Below, piece after piece: positions 8,619-17,412 of a stretch of 64,000 nucleotides of DNA. The DNA is from CAYTTA01 sp964440655 (GTDB lineage: Bacteria > Bacteroidota > Rhodothermia > Balneolales > Balneolaceae). The DNA lies in the NCBI GenBank assembly GCA_964440655.1, contig CAYTTA010000006.1, positions 1 to 64,000 of the forward strand, written 5' to 3'. Numbering within the stretch: the stretch's first letter is position 1; the number at the start of each line of letters is the position of its first letter. Both the position numbers and the translations under genes were made by a program. The notes beneath the pieces are model-generated. The model did no database searches. It was not told the DNA's origin and saw only the letters and a program-made list of their open reading frames with translations.

Positions 8619-9749
8619 ATGTCGCCGTTCCGAAATATTCCCTATCTGACACGACGCCGGGCCTTGACGAACCCGGCGTCCTGTTCGGACTTGTCCGCAG
8701 AGCGTCGACCTTTCCAGAAAAAGCCAATCCTTCGACTCCGGATTCCGGTCTCTGTCGGGTCTTCGCTCCTGTCACGCCGGTGCGGAACCTTGGCATTCCT
8801 GCTTTTCTCACTTCTGTTTCTTGTAGAGTGCAGAAGTCCGGAGGATACCCGCCTGCAATTCACCAGCCAGGGTCGCGATGTACCGGCCTTCTCGTCCGAC
8901 CGGACCATGGAGTGGATCCGCCGGCAGGTGGAGTTCGGTCCCCGCAGTCCGGGTTCGGAAGGGCACCGCAGGATGGGGGAGTGGCTCGTTGAGAATCTGA
9001 AAGAGTATGCCGGACCGGATCGGGTCTATGTACAACCCTTTACATGGATGGGGTATGAGGGTCAGACCCTCGAACTTCGGAACATTCTTGCCTCATTCAA
9101 TCTTCAGAGCGGAGACCGGATCCTGATTGCCGCCCATTGGGACACCCGTCCCCGGGCCGATGAGGATCCGGATCGGCCGGAAGATCCGATCCTTGGAGCG
9201 GATGACGGGGCGAGCGGTGTGGGTGTGCTACTGGAGCTGGCACGAATCATGGCTGAAAACCCGCCGCCGGTCGGTGTGGATCTCATCTTTTTTGACGGAG
9301 AAGATTACGGTGAAGCCGGCACCATTGATGACTATTTTCTGGGTTCCCGTTATTGGGGCCGGAATCCACCGGTAGAGGGGTATCGTCCCCGGTTCGGCAT
9401 TCTGCTCGATATGGTGGGAGGCAGGAATGCCCGCTTTCCGAAAGAAGGCTTCTCCATGAGATTTGCACCGCAACTGGTCAATGCACTCTGGCAGCTGGCC
9501 GGCGAGATCGGCTATGGTGATCTTTTTGTTGATGAGCAGGGCGCACTGGTTTATGACGACCATGTGATCGTCCAGCGGGAGACCGGTATCCCGATGATCG
9601 ATCTGATCCATCATGGAAAGGGAGAAGGAGGGATGGTACGCTTCCCTCCCTGGTGGCATACTCACCGGGACAATCTGGAGATTATTGATCCCGGAACCCT
9701 CCAGGCAGTGGGTGATCTGCTCCTTGAGCTCATCTACAACAGGATGTAA
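8619..9749 (+). CDS. M28-family glutaminyl-peptide cyclotransferase-like protein
   Basis: 376 residues from ATG 8619; a TTG at 8604 that overlaps the gatA stop is an alternative. The N-terminus is long and Arg-rich before a hydrophobic stretch ending FLVECRSPED; this may be a lipoprotein signal, though Glu before Cys is atypical. The M28 zinc site is complete: HWDTRPRADED, GADDGASG, FFDGEDYGEAG, LLDMVGG and HTHRDN. This pattern matches bacterial glutaminyl cyclases, which form pyroglutamate at protein N-termini; an aminopeptidase role cannot be excluded. It acts in the periplasm or outer membrane. Its final codons (AACAGGATGTAA) begin the repeat block that follows. Confidence 0.82.
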   Translation: MSPFRNIPYLTRRRALTNPASCSDLSAERRPFQKKPILRLRIPVSVGSSLLSRRCGTLAFLLFSLLFLVECRSPEDTRLQFTSQGRDVPAFSSDRTMEWIRRQVEFGPRSPGSEGHRRMGEWLVENLKEYAGPDRVYVQPFTWMGYEGQTLELRNILASFNLQSGDRILIAAHWDTRPRADEDPDRPEDPILGADDGASGVGVLLELARIMAENPPPVGVDLIFFDGEDYGEAGTIDDYFLGSRYWGRNPPVEGYRPRFGILLDMVGGRNARFPKEGFSMRFAPQLVNALWQLAGEIGYGDLFVDEQGALVYDDHVIVQRETGIPMIDLIHHGKGEGGMVRFPPWWHTHRDNLEIIDPGTLQAVGDLLLELIYNRM

Positions 9750-9853
9750 TTATCCAGGATACAAAATGAACCGGGATGTAATTATCCAGGTACAACGAAA
9801 CCGGGATGTAATTCCTGGATGAAACTTCATGGAATCGAACCTGGATGTAATCA
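9741..9853. repeat. Gene-end tandem repeat (GGATGTAAT units)
   Basis: GGATGTAA recurs at 9742, 9774, 9804 and 9843, with ATTATCCAGG after the first two. The first copy contains the last Met codon and TAA stop of the cyclotransferase gene, and every later copy keeps ATGTAA. The block fills the space before prmA. Confidence 0.75.
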
Positions 9854-9884
9854 CAACAGGAGTAATCACAACGGTATAGAACCG

Positions 9885-10724
9885 ATGGCCTGGATCAGTC
9901 TGCAAATACAGGTACCAACCGACTATCAGGAGCTCTTGATAGCCGAGCTGATGGAGCTTGATTTTGAGGGGTTTGAACAGCTCGAAGAGCATCTGGTAGC
10001 TTTCATACCGAGCCAGCGGTTCAGTGACTCCAGCCGCGAGCAGATCGAGACCCTCCTTGCCGCATGGCCGGGGGAGTGCCGGATCGAAACGGAACAGGTG
10101 GTTCAGGAAGAGAACTGGAATGCCGCCTGGGAAGAGACGATTCAGCCACAGGCGATCGGCCGGTTTCTGGTGCGGCCGACTTGGGCACGAGTGGAACCCT
10201 CTCCGGGACAGATCCTGCTGGAGATCGATCCGAAGATGGCATTCGGAACCGGCTATCACGCCACCACCCGACTCATGCTGGAGCTGCTTCCCGATCTGAA
10301 ACCGGAAGGGAAACGGGTTCTGGATGCAGGAACAGGGACCGGTATTCTGGCCATTGCCGCTGCGAAACTGGGGGCAGGGCAAGTGTTTGGTTTCGACATC
10401 GATGAGTGGAGCGAGAGGAACGCCACCGAGAATGTCTGGCTGAACGGAGTAAACCATCAGGTTACTGTTGCCCTCGGGGATGAATCGGTTATTCCAGAAG
10501 GAAGCCGTTTCGATCTAATTCTCGCCAACATCAACCGGAATGTGCTTCTGGAGCTACTCCCTCTCTTTTCACGGCTTCTGGAACCGGGCGGAAGGGTGGC
10601 CCTCTCCGGTCTTCTGCGAACCGACCGCGACATCATCCTGAAGAGAGCGGAGCAGTCGGGATTGCATCTGATGGAGGAGGAGGGAATGGAAGAGTGGGTC
10701 GCCCTGGTTTTTCGACATGTATAA
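9885..10724 (+). CDS. prmA: Ribosomal protein L11 methyltransferase
   Basis: 279 residues. The N-terminal substrate domain (about 1-90) is followed by AFGTGYHATTRL, the PrmA-specific motif, then the SAM loop LDAGTGTGILAIAAAK and ANINRNVLLELL, and a PGGRVALSGLL strand. PrmA trimethylates lysines and the N-terminus of L11 with SAM. The open frame runs up to 9819, but residues before MAWISLQIQV are encoded by repeat DNA, so I use ATG 9885. Same strand as tatA-gatA-cyclotransferase, about 135 bp downstream. Confidence 0.92.
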   Translation: MAWISLQIQVPTDYQELLIAELMELDFEGFEQLEEHLVAFIPSQRFSDSSREQIETLLAAWPGECRIETEQVVQEENWNAAWEETIQPQAIGRFLVRPTWARVEPSPGQILLEIDPKMAFGTGYHATTRLMLELLPDLKPEGKRVLDAGTGTGILAIAAAKLGAGQVFGFDIDEWSERNATENVWLNGVNHQVTVALGDESVIPEGSRFDLILANINRNVLLELLPLFSRLLEPGGRVALSGLLRTDRDIILKRAEQSGLHLMEEEGMEEWVALVFRHV

Positions 10725-10800
10725 AAAAGGGCTGACGGACCTCTTTATGGCCGGCCATCCCCTGGATTCCCAGGATGTTCTTGATTCCTCGGGCCCTCTT

Positions 10801-10906
10801 TGATTCATCGCGGCACTCCTGACTGTACGACCGGCTGGGATTCACCTCGGCACCCATGACTTTCACGACCGGCTGGGATTCACCGCGGCATCACTTTACC
10901 GACCGG
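10801..10906. repeat. Three ~35-bp degenerate tandem units
   Basis: Units begin about 10801, 10835 and 10873 and share GGGATTCACCNCGGCA and end in ACCGACCGG/ACGACCGG. They occupy the gap between the convergent prmA and queG genes; no terminator is apparent. Confidence 0.65.
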
Positions 10907-10916
10907 TTTTCACAGG

Positions 10917-11876
10917 CTACTCATTTTCCCTTTGTTGTTTCTCCAGATTCCGGATCACAATGCCGGTATTCTCCACGAAGCGGGGATATCGTGCCCGGCG
11001 GACCGGAGTTCCGTTAAAGAGCTCTTCGTACTCCTGCTGCGAGAGATTCTTCCAGAAGGAGAGATCATCCCGGACCATCTTCGGCCGTGGCCTCAGATCC
11101 CCGATGGTGCCGGTCTCCGCTTTCCGGTTCCAGGGGCAGACGTCCTGGCAGATGTCGCATCCGAAAACCCACTCCCCGAGACCATCATGATATTCTGCAG
11201 GGATGGCGTCCTTCAGTTCAATGGTGAGGTAGGAGATACAGCGTGTGGCGTCGACCCGGTAGGGCTGGTAGATCGCACCGGTAGGGCAGGCATCGATGCA
11301 GCGGGTGCAACTGCCGCAATGATCGGTTACAGGTGAGTCGTAGATGAAGGGAACATCGACAAAAAGTTCCCCGATCAGGAACCAGGAGCCATGACTCCGG
11401 TTAAGCAGGTTGGAGTTTTTCCCGATCCAGCCGAGTCCGGCCCGACGTGCCCATTCCTTGTCCATTACCGGAGCAGAATCGACGAACGCACGTCCATGAA
11501 TTTTTCCGATCCGCTTCCCGAGGTAGTCCAGGAGCTGATGAAGGCGTTTCTTGAATACTTTGTGGTAGTCCCGGCCGCGGGCATATTTCGCGATTTTCGG
11601 CCCGGAGGAGCGGTCCAGATCCTCGTTCTCCGGGAAGTGGTAGCTGCCGATGACGGAGATGATGCTGCGGGTTCCCTCGACGAGCAGTGCGGGATTCACC
11701 CGTTTGTCGAAATGCTGCTCCATCCAGTGCATCTCACCGTGGCGGCCCCGGGAGAGCCACTCTTCCAGCCGGCGGGCGGCCTCATCCAGGGGTTCGGCCC
11801 GGGCGAAACCGCACGCGTCGAACCCCAGGGAGAGGGCTTTCTGTCTCACATCCGATGTGATGGAATGAAGCTGCAT
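10917..11876 (-). CDS. queG: Epoxyqueuosine reductase
   Basis: 319 residues. The N-terminal DUF1730 region carries KYARGRDYH (97-105) and FVDSAPVMDKEWA with D134, the proposed proton donor. The ferredoxin-like part has two clusters: C187, C190, C193, C197 and C213, C240, C243, C247. QueG is cobalamin- and iron-sulfur-dependent and reduces epoxyqueuosine to queuosine in GUN-anticodon tRNAs. Its need for B12 links it to the riboswitch, receptor and class II reductase further on. Initiates with ATG at 11876 and is 34 bp downstream of the FKBP gene on the same strand. Confidence 0.93.
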   Translation of the reverse strand: MQLHSITSDVRQKALSLGFDACGFARAEPLDEAARRLEEWLSRGRHGEMHWMEQHFDKRVNPALLVEGTRSIISVIGSYHFPENEDLDRSSGPKIAKYARGRDYHKVFKKRLHQLLDYLGKRIGKIHGRAFVDSAPVMDKEWARRAGLGWIGKNSNLLNRSHGSWFLIGELFVDVPFIYDSPVTDHCGSCTRCIDACPTGAIYQPYRVDATRCISYLTIELKDAIPAEYHDGLGEWVFGCDICQDVCPWNRKAETGTIGDLRPRPKMVRDDLSFWKNLSQQEYEELFNGTPVRRARYPRFVENTGIVIRNLEKQQRENE

Positions 11877-11910
11877 CTTTCATGTGACCCGCGAGAATGT
11901 TCACGGTTCG

Positions 11911-12630
11911 TTAATCCTCGACCGAGAGGAGTTCCACCTCGAAAATCAGAACCGAGCCGGGTTCGATGGGGCTGCCCGGAGGCGGGTAGAGTCCGTATCC
12001 CAGTTCGGAGGGGATGTAAAACTCATACTTCGAGCCTTCCTTCATCAGCTGAACCCCTTCGGTCCACCCGGGAATGACCTGGTTCAATGGGAAGCGTGCA
12101 GGTTCACCACGCTCATAAGAGCTGTCAAACACCTGTCCATTGAGGAGACTGCCACGGTAATGAACCTCGACAGTAGATTCGGCCTTGGGCTGACGGCCGC
12201 TTCCCTCTTCAATCACCCGATACTGGAGACCGCTTTCGGTCACCGATACGCCCTCCTTTCCGGCATTCTCGCTCAGAAAGCGTTCACCTTCCGCCTGATT
12301 CTCCCCGGCGAGCCGCTCCATGCGCTCGCTCTGCTTCTGCTGCAGAACGGCCTGGTAGTTCTGGATGCTGCTCATCCGCTCCATCTCCGTCAGACGGGCA
12401 TCCGACCCTCCGAATGCATCGAGCATGCCTGCATTCAGGTTCTGCAGATTGAGTTCATCAAGTCCGTCGGCAGCCATAGAGGATCCCAGCGAGTATCCGA
12501 TGCTGTAGCTGACCGAATCGAGTGTTGTTCTGAAACGGGCTTCCCCTCCACCGGGAACCGTGTTCTGGCATCCGATGAGAGGGAGCATCAGAAGAGAGAA
12601 AAAGTAAAGAAGTGGTTTTGAAATCTGCAT
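11911..12630 (-). CDS. FKBP-type peptidyl-prolyl isomerase lipoprotein (FkpA/Mip-like)
   Basis: 239 residues from ATG 12630 (MQISKPLLYFFSLLMLPLIG, then Cys of the lipobox). An ATG 12 codons upstream adds a poor leader. The middle helical part (YSIGYSLGSSMAADGLDE, NLNAGMLDAF) matches the FkpA/Mip dimerisation domain. The C-terminal FKBP domain (about 130-238) shows VHYRGSLLNGQVFDSSYERG, GWTEGVQLM and YIPSELGYG. It is a periplasmic, lipid-anchored folding catalyst. It lies 34 bp upstream of queG. Confidence 0.9.
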   Translation of the reverse strand: MQISKPLLYFFSLLMLPLIGCQNTVPGGGEARFRTTLDSVSYSIGYSLGSSMAADGLDELNLQNLNAGMLDAFGGSDARLTEMERMSSIQNYQAVLQQKQSERMERLAGENQAEGERFLSENAGKEGVSVTESGLQYRVIEEGSGRQPKAESTVEVHYRGSLLNGQVFDSSYERGEPARFPLNQVIPGWTEGVQLMKEGSKYEFYIPSELGYGLYPPPGSPIEPGSVLIFEVELLSVED

Positions 12631-12891
12631 GAAACTGAAGTCGGTTTTTGGGGTCGGTTGAATCAATAACTTGCCAAAGTATCATTTTTCACACGCTTTG
12701 GAAAGAGTCTTGAATGCCGCTTCCGGGGAAAACGGATGGGAAAGGGATCTGTTTTCTCATGATTGTTCATTATATTGAAATGATTTGATGGTTATTCCTA
12801 TAGACGTAGAATAATATTCCAGTCTGAATCCTTTCTGAAATCCAACGACCGGATATTATTACGATCGGTTAACACAAACAGCGGTAGTCAC

Positions 12892-14595
12892 TTGAAATTT
12901 TCGGAACTGAACCTGTCGGAAGAGTTAATAGCGGGGCTGAGCGATATCCGCTTTGAAGAACCCACACCCGTTCAGGAAAAATCCATTCCGCATGTTCTGG
13001 ACGGCAAGGATATCATTGCCACGGCACAGACCGGAACCGGAAAAACCGGAGCCTTTGTTATCCCCATCATCGAGAGGATCCTGAGGGGAAAAAGGGGGGG
13101 TATCAAGGCGATTATCCTGACACCGACCCGGGAACTGGCGCAGCAGATTGATGAACAGATTTTTGCTCTCGGTTACCATACCGGAATCACCTCTGCGACT
13201 GTAATCGGGGGAAGTGATTTTTCCGCCCAGGCCAAGGCACTGAAAGCGGGTGTCGATATTGTGGTCGCCACCCCCGGCCGGTTCATCGACCAGTACAAGG
13301 TGGTCAATATCGATCTCTCCTCCGTGGAGTATCTGGTGCTGGACGAAGCGGACCGGATGCTCGACATGGGTTTTATGCCGGACATGAAGAAGATCATCAG
13401 CTGGCTTCCTCCCAAACGGCAGACGCTGCTCTTCTCTGCCACCATGCCGAAGGAGATTGAACGGCTTGCCGCTTCGATCATGAAGAATCCCGTCACGGTG
13501 GAGATCGCCCGGTCCAAACCCTCACAGCGGGTCGAGCAGCGGGTCTATTTTCTGAAGAGCGACCAGAAGATCCCACTGATCCGGAAGATTTTCGATGAGA
13601 TCAAGTGGGACTCCTGCATCATCTTCACCTCCACCAAGAAGGGAACCGATGAGCTTCAGCGCCTTCTGAAAAGCAAGGGGATCAAGGCGGGAAGCATCCA
13701 TGGAGACCGGAGTCAGGAGGAGCGGAACCGTTCCCTTAATGCGTTTAAGAACGGGGAGATTCCGGTGATCGTCGCTACAAATGTGCTGGCGCGGGGGATC
13801 GACATCAAGGATGTCTCGATGATCGTGAACTATGATGTTCCGCACAATGCCGATGACTATATCCACCGGATCGGCCGGACGGGACGGTATGACCAGACCG
13901 GGATTGCAGTGACGTTTGTCACTCAGAGAGACCGGAAAGCGTTCAGCGAGATCGAGAACATCCGTGACAACCCGATGAAGAAGATCACGGTGCCCGATGC
14001 TTTTGGTGACTCTTCACCGTTCAGCTGGGATAACGCGGAGGAGGTCTGGAAGGATCTCAAGTCCTCCGGACGCCAGCCGGATCGGGAGAAGCGTGAGGAA
14101 CACCGGGAAGCACGTGACGGACACCAGGATCGCGAAGGTCGCGGGGGACGTGAGGCTCGTGAAAGCCGCGAAGGCGGAAGAGACGGTCGCATGGCAAAGG
14201 GTGAGCGTGAATCACGTTCAGACAGGGACCAGGAGAGCCGTGATCGCAGAGCTCCGGCAGACAGATCCCGGGGCGGGTCGGGAGACAGATCCCGGGGCGG
14301 AGGCGAACGAGAAGAATCCGGCAGACAGAAGAAAGAGTCGTCCCGCAGCACGGCGGCTCATGAGAGAAGCCGGACAGATCGCGGGCGTGGACGTTCTGAC
14401 AGTTCCGATGGCGCACATTCCGGAAGGGGAAGACAGAAAACGGAACCGACTGTCACTCCCCAGAAGGCGGCGGTCGAACTGCCGGTACCGGTACGTATCG
14501 AGAAGGCGACCGAGAGGAATCGTTATCGCCGCAAGCCGGCAAAAGGTGTATGGGGAATCATCAAGAGTGTGGTACCGAAGATCCGACCGAATTAG
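12892..14595 (+). CDS. DEAD-box RNA helicase, RhlE/CsdA type, with long charged tail
   Basis: 567 residues from a TTG at 12892. All helicase motifs are present: Q motif PTPVQEK, AQTGTGKT (45-52), PTRELA (78-83), DEAD (151-154), SAT (182-184), ARGID (300-304) and HRIGRTGR (325-332). Residues about 390-520 are a low-complexity tail rich in Arg, Glu, Asp and Gly (RSRGGSGDRSRGG), like RGG-type RNA-binding tails; the extreme C-terminus is basic. It likely remodels rRNA or mRNA, perhaps at low temperature. A 260-bp A/T-rich upstream region with imperfect inverted repeats separates it from the divergent FKBP gene, so the leader may be long. Confidence 0.9.
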   Translation: MKFSELNLSEELIAGLSDIRFEEPTPVQEKSIPHVLDGKDIIATAQTGTGKTGAFVIPIIERILRGKRGGIKAIILTPTRELAQQIDEQIFALGYHTGITSATVIGGSDFSAQAKALKAGVDIVVATPGRFIDQYKVVNIDLSSVEYLVLDEADRMLDMGFMPDMKKIISWLPPKRQTLLFSATMPKEIERLAASIMKNPVTVEIARSKPSQRVEQRVYFLKSDQKIPLIRKIFDEIKWDSCIIFTSTKKGTDELQRLLKSKGIKAGSIHGDRSQEERNRSLNAFKNGEIPVIVATNVLARGIDIKDVSMIVNYDVPHNADDYIHRIGRTGRYDQTGIAVTFVTQRDRKAFSEIENIRDNPMKKITVPDAFGDSSPFSWDNAEEVWKDLKSSGRQPDREKREEHREARDGHQDREGRGGREARESREGGRDGRMAKGERESRSDRDQESRDRRAPADRSRGGSGDRSRGGGEREESGRQKKESSRSTAAHERSRTDRGRGRSDSSDGAHSGRGRQKTEPTVTPQKAAVELPVPVRIEKATERNRYRRKPAKGVWGIIKSVVPKIRPN

Positions 14596-14630
14596 TTCCA
14601 AGTTCCCCGTTTCTCCCTGGCTTTCCAATT

Positions 14631-14661
14631 GACCCCAGGTTCCTAAATGATTCCTGGGGTC
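14631..14661 (+). terminator. Hairpin after the helicase gene
   Basis: GACCCCAGG pairs perfectly with CCTGGGGTC across 13 bases, 36 bp after the helicase stop. There is no T-run, so it may be a 3' stabiliser or Rho-dependent end instead of an intrinsic terminator. Confidence 0.45.
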
Positions 14662-14716
14662 GTCAATGGTCTCTGATTCTTCAATTCGTTAAACAGATCT
14701 TATTCAACCAAGTCCA

Positions 14717-15499
14717 ATGCGGCAGATTACATCCCTGCTCATCTGGAGCATGATCCTCCTGCTGGTCCTGCTTTGGCTGCCGCTGCTGCTCATCGTACGT
14801 CTTTTCGACCGCGACAAGACCCGTTATCGCACCGGTTACCTCTTCCGGAAACTGGGACTGGCGATGTCCCGGGTGAATCCCAACTGGAAGGTCACGATCG
14901 AAGGGCATGAGTCGATCGACGACCGGGCTCCCTACGTCATGGTCTGCAATCATCTCTCCAATGCGGATATCCCGGTTATCTCCAATCTCCCCTGGGAGAT
15001 GAAATGGGTGGCCAAGAAGGAGCTGTTCCGGGTTCCTGTTACCGGCTGGATGATGAGACTGGCCGGTGATATCGAAGTGGACCGGCAGGCGGGCAGCGGC
15101 AAGATTTCCACCTTCCGGAAGGCGATGTTCTATCTGCGTAACCGTACTTCTGTGATCTTTTTTCCGGAAGGTACACGTTCCAGGGACGGACGACTGAATC
15201 GTTTCAACCGCGGGGCGTTCGAGCTGGCCATCCGGGAGCAGGTTCCGGTCCTGCCGCTGGTGATTGACGGAACTCATGACTGCCTTCCCAAGAAAAGCTG
15301 GGTCTTCAAACCCGATGTTCATGTCCGGCTCCGGGTGCTCAAGCCTATTCCGACCCGGGGATTGGGCAGCGATCAGGTGGAGGAGCTTGCCAACCGTGTT
15401 CGTGAAGAGATGGCCCGGAATCTGATGGAGATCCGGGGGGCCTCGAGGGAAGAGGTGGATGCGATGGTCCGAAGGACCCGTCCACAGGATGAGGTATGA
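14717..15499 (+). CDS. plsC: 1-acyl-sn-glycerol-3-phosphate acyltransferase (PlsC family)
   Basis: 260 residues. A membrane segment (about 6-28, Leu/Trp-rich) precedes the acyltransferase domain. NHLSNAD gives the HX4D catalytic pair H79/D84, FPEGTRSRDG is the phosphate-binding block, and PVLPLVIDG follows. It acylates lysophosphatidate to phosphatidate at the inner membrane. A second PlsC-like gene is 1.1 kb downstream, and which of the two is the main enzyme is not clear. ATG start, with about 120 bp after the helicase. Confidence 0.85.
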   Translation: MRQITSLLIWSMILLLVLLWLPLLLIVRLFDRDKTRYRTGYLFRKLGLAMSRVNPNWKVTIEGHESIDDRAPYVMVCNHLSNADIPVISNLPWEMKWVAKKELFRVPVTGWMMRLAGDIEVDRQAGSGKISTFRKAMFYLRNRTSVIFFPEGTRSRDGRLNRFNRGAFELAIREQVPVLPLVIDGTHDCLPKKSWVFKPDVHVRLRVLKPIPTRGLGSDQVEELANRVREEMARNLMEIRGASREEVDAMVRRTRPQDEV

Positions 15500-15723
15500 T
15501 TTTTCATGGGATCGATCGGGCAGATCCTTATCTTCAACGCTCTTCGGAAACGGCCGGTTGCCTTGGGGGCTCCCCGGTGAAGGTCCTTCTGGAATCTGAT
15601 CTGGTCATGGCAAAGGCAAAGGCCCGCTGATTGGGATCCCGAATGGCTTTCGGATCCGCCGGCCACTCAAAAGTTCTAGGATCATCAACCCGTCATCCTT
15701 AAATCTGTTATTTACAGGATTTC

Positions 15724-16221
15724 ATGAAAGACAACGATTTTCTCAACCCGGAAGGGGATATCAAACTGAGTGACAAGCAGCTGATGGAGTCTCCGGAGGT
15801 GGAGGAGGTGGCACGGCAGGTGATGGAGAAGTACAAGGTAAATGTGGAACCTGCCCAGATCGGCTATTTTCTTGTCTATCCCAATCTCTCGAAGCAGAAG
15901 GCGGCGAAATGCATGAAAGCGACACGGGAGGTGAAGTACTACTCCGGGAACGACTATCTAATCGAGATCTCCGGAGAGCTCTGGGACATGCTCGACAGCG
16001 AGACCCGTGAGATGCTGGTCTACCATCAGCTTCTTCATATCGATCCGGTCTTCAAGGCAAAGACCCAGGAGTGGAAGTTCAACCTGAAAAAGCCGGACTT
16101 TCAGGATTATTACGAGATAAACGACAAGTACGGAAACGAGTGGTACAAGACCATTCAGGCCACCGTTTCTTCGCTCTATGATCTGGATCCCCGCCAGGAG
16201 AGCAGAGTGTCGGTTTCCTGA
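15724..16221 (+). CDS. Putative metallopeptidase-like protein with HQLLH in place of HExxH
   Basis: 165 residues. The layout (short helical N-terminus, KAAKCMKATREVKYYSGNDY, IEISGELWDML, then EMLVYHQLLHID) resembles the small 'putative phage metallopeptidase' family, in which this last segment is normally HELLH. Here the catalytic Glu is Gln, while both His are kept, so metal binding may survive without peptidase activity. The C-terminus (about 125-165) is charged and has no recognisable domain. Family assignment is by pattern only. It stands alone, with 224 bp of featureless DNA upstream. Confidence 0.55.
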   Translation: MKDNDFLNPEGDIKLSDKQLMESPEVEEVARQVMEKYKVNVEPAQIGYFLVYPNLSKQKAAKCMKATREVKYYSGNDYLIEISGELWDMLDSETREMLVYHQLLHIDPVFKAKTQEWKFNLKKPDFQDYYEINDKYGNEWYKTIQATVSSLYDLDPRQESRVSVS

Positions 16222-16267
16222 CCCGCAGAGAGGCGCGGGGTCATCATGTTCACCGCACTATCTGTGA

Positions 16268-16459
16268 TTGTTCAAATGCGGCGCTCTGTTTTGGAATAAG
16301 AGTAGAGGGGGCGGAGCATNNNNNNNNNNNNNNNNNNNNNNNNNNNNNNNNNNNNNNNNNNNNNNNNNNNNNNNNNNNNNNNNNNNNNNNNNNNNNNNNN
16401 NNNNNNNNNNNNNNNNNNNGGCGCTCTGTTTTGGAATAAGAGTAGAGGGGGCGGAGCAT
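16268..16459. repeat. Diverged copy of the 32-bp palindrome-ended element, with gap
   Basis: 16268-16299 is 32 bp long, ends in TTTTGGAATAA and begins TTGTTCA, matching the TTATTCC...GGAATAA element at 30 kb and 52 kb in length and 3' half. After it comes AGTAGAGGGGGCGGAGCAT, then 100 N, then the same 40 bp again, so a tandem array probably collapsed here. Confidence 0.6.
16320..16419. other. Assembly gap, 100 N
   Basis: Exactly 100 N, flanked by identical 40-bp sequences (16280-16319 and 16420-16459). Confidence 0.95.
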
Positions 16460-16515
16460 TATTTTTATCGTAGGGGATCTGTTCTTATATTTTTTTCTTA
16501 CAGCCATCTTCAGCA

Positions 16516-16599
16516 GCCCGGGTGGCGGAACTGGTAGACGCGTCGGACTCAAAATCCGATGCTGGCGACAGCGTGCGGGTTCGAGTCCCGCCCCGGGTA
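16516..16599 (+). tRNA. tRNA-Leu (anticodon CAA)
   Basis: A class II tRNA with a full cloverleaf. GCCCGGG (16516-16522) pairs with CCCGGGT (16592-16598), discriminator A at 16599. The anticodon stem TCGGA/TCCGA encloses loop CTCAAAA with anticodon CAA at 16550-16552. A variable arm (TGCTGGCGACAGC) follows, then T-arm GCGGG-TTCGAGT-CCCGC. CCA is not encoded. It reads UUG codons. Confidence 0.95.
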
Positions 16600-16609
16600 C
16601 ATATTCCTT

Positions 16610-17386
16610 ATGAGGCACCTGCGATCCCTGCTCCGCATTGCACTGATCATTCCGGTCACCTTTTTCTTCTACGCACTTTATCGGGCGGGAAGCCTTCCAC
16701 TCCGTGCAGCAGGCAGAGAACCTCACCCCTGGATGAATCGCTGTACGAGGGCCTGGGCTGCCATCACGGCCGCACTCCTCGGCCTGAAGATCCGGGTAAT
16801 CGGAAGCGGCTGCCCTCCGGAACTCCCCTTCATTCTTGTCTCCAACCATCTGAGCTATCTGGACGTGCTACTTTTTTTCCGCACCACCGGCGGGGTCTTC
16901 GTGACGCGCCATGATGTAGCGGAGTGGCCGGTTCTGGGGACGATGATGCGATCGATGGGGATGATCTTTGTGGACCGGGATAAACCCGGAGACCTGCTTC
17001 GTGTAAACCGGGAGATCGGATCCGCTCTCGATGCAGGGCGAGGGGTGATTATCTTTCCGGAGGGAACCACCTCCAGAGGAGAGGATGTACTCCCGTTCAA
17101 CTCCCCCCTTATGAGTCTGCCCGCCCGGAAAAAAATTCCGGTTCATTACGCCTCGATCCGCTACAAGACGGACCGACCGGACCGACCGGTTTCGGAATGG
17201 ATCTGCTGGTGGGACGACACCCCCTTTGTCAGACATGTCTGGCGTCTGGCGGGTCTGGGCAAAATCGTTGCAGAGGTCCGGTTCGGCTCATCACCCATGC
17301 ACCTCAAGGACCGGAAGGAGCTGGCACGACGGCTGCATGAAAAGGTCTCCGAAGGATACCGTCTTGCCGAAAAGGTTTCTGTTTAA
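16610..17386 (+). CDS. Second PlsC-family acyltransferase
   Basis: 258 residues from ATG 16610, 11 bp after the tRNA; the longer frame to 16559 runs through the tRNA and is not real. An N-terminal membrane helix (about 5-25) is followed by NHLSYLD (H80/D85, HX4D) and FPEGTTSRGED. Compared with the first PlsC it has a longer C-terminal part with HYASIRYKTDRP and WICWWDDTPF. It is likely a lysophospholipid or ornithine/amino-lipid O-acyltransferase. The acyl acceptor is uncertain. Confidence 0.8.
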   Translation: MRHLRSLLRIALIIPVTFFFYALYRAGSLPLRAAGREPHPWMNRCTRAWAAITAALLGLKIRVIGSGCPPELPFILVSNHLSYLDVLLFFRTTGGVFVTRHDVAEWPVLGTMMRSMGMIFVDRDKPGDLLRVNREIGSALDAGRGVIIFPEGTTSRGEDVLPFNSPLMSLPARKKIPVHYASIRYKTDRPDRPVSEWICWWDDTPFVRHVWRLAGLGKIVAEVRFGSSPMHLKDRKELARRLHEKVSEGYRLAEKVSV

Positions 17387-17412
17387 TCTGAAACTGATTC
17401 ATCCGGATCCGG

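Noticed and set aside
12790..12815. Further copy of the 32-bp element (TTATTCC...GAATAA near 12793)
   Set aside because: Only 23 bp between the ends and no TTGGAATAA end; probably an unrelated inverted repeat upstream of the helicase.
16268..16599. Mobile-element insertion at the tRNA-Leu gene
   Set aside because: No integrase, att duplication or transposase is present; only short repeats lie next to the tRNA.
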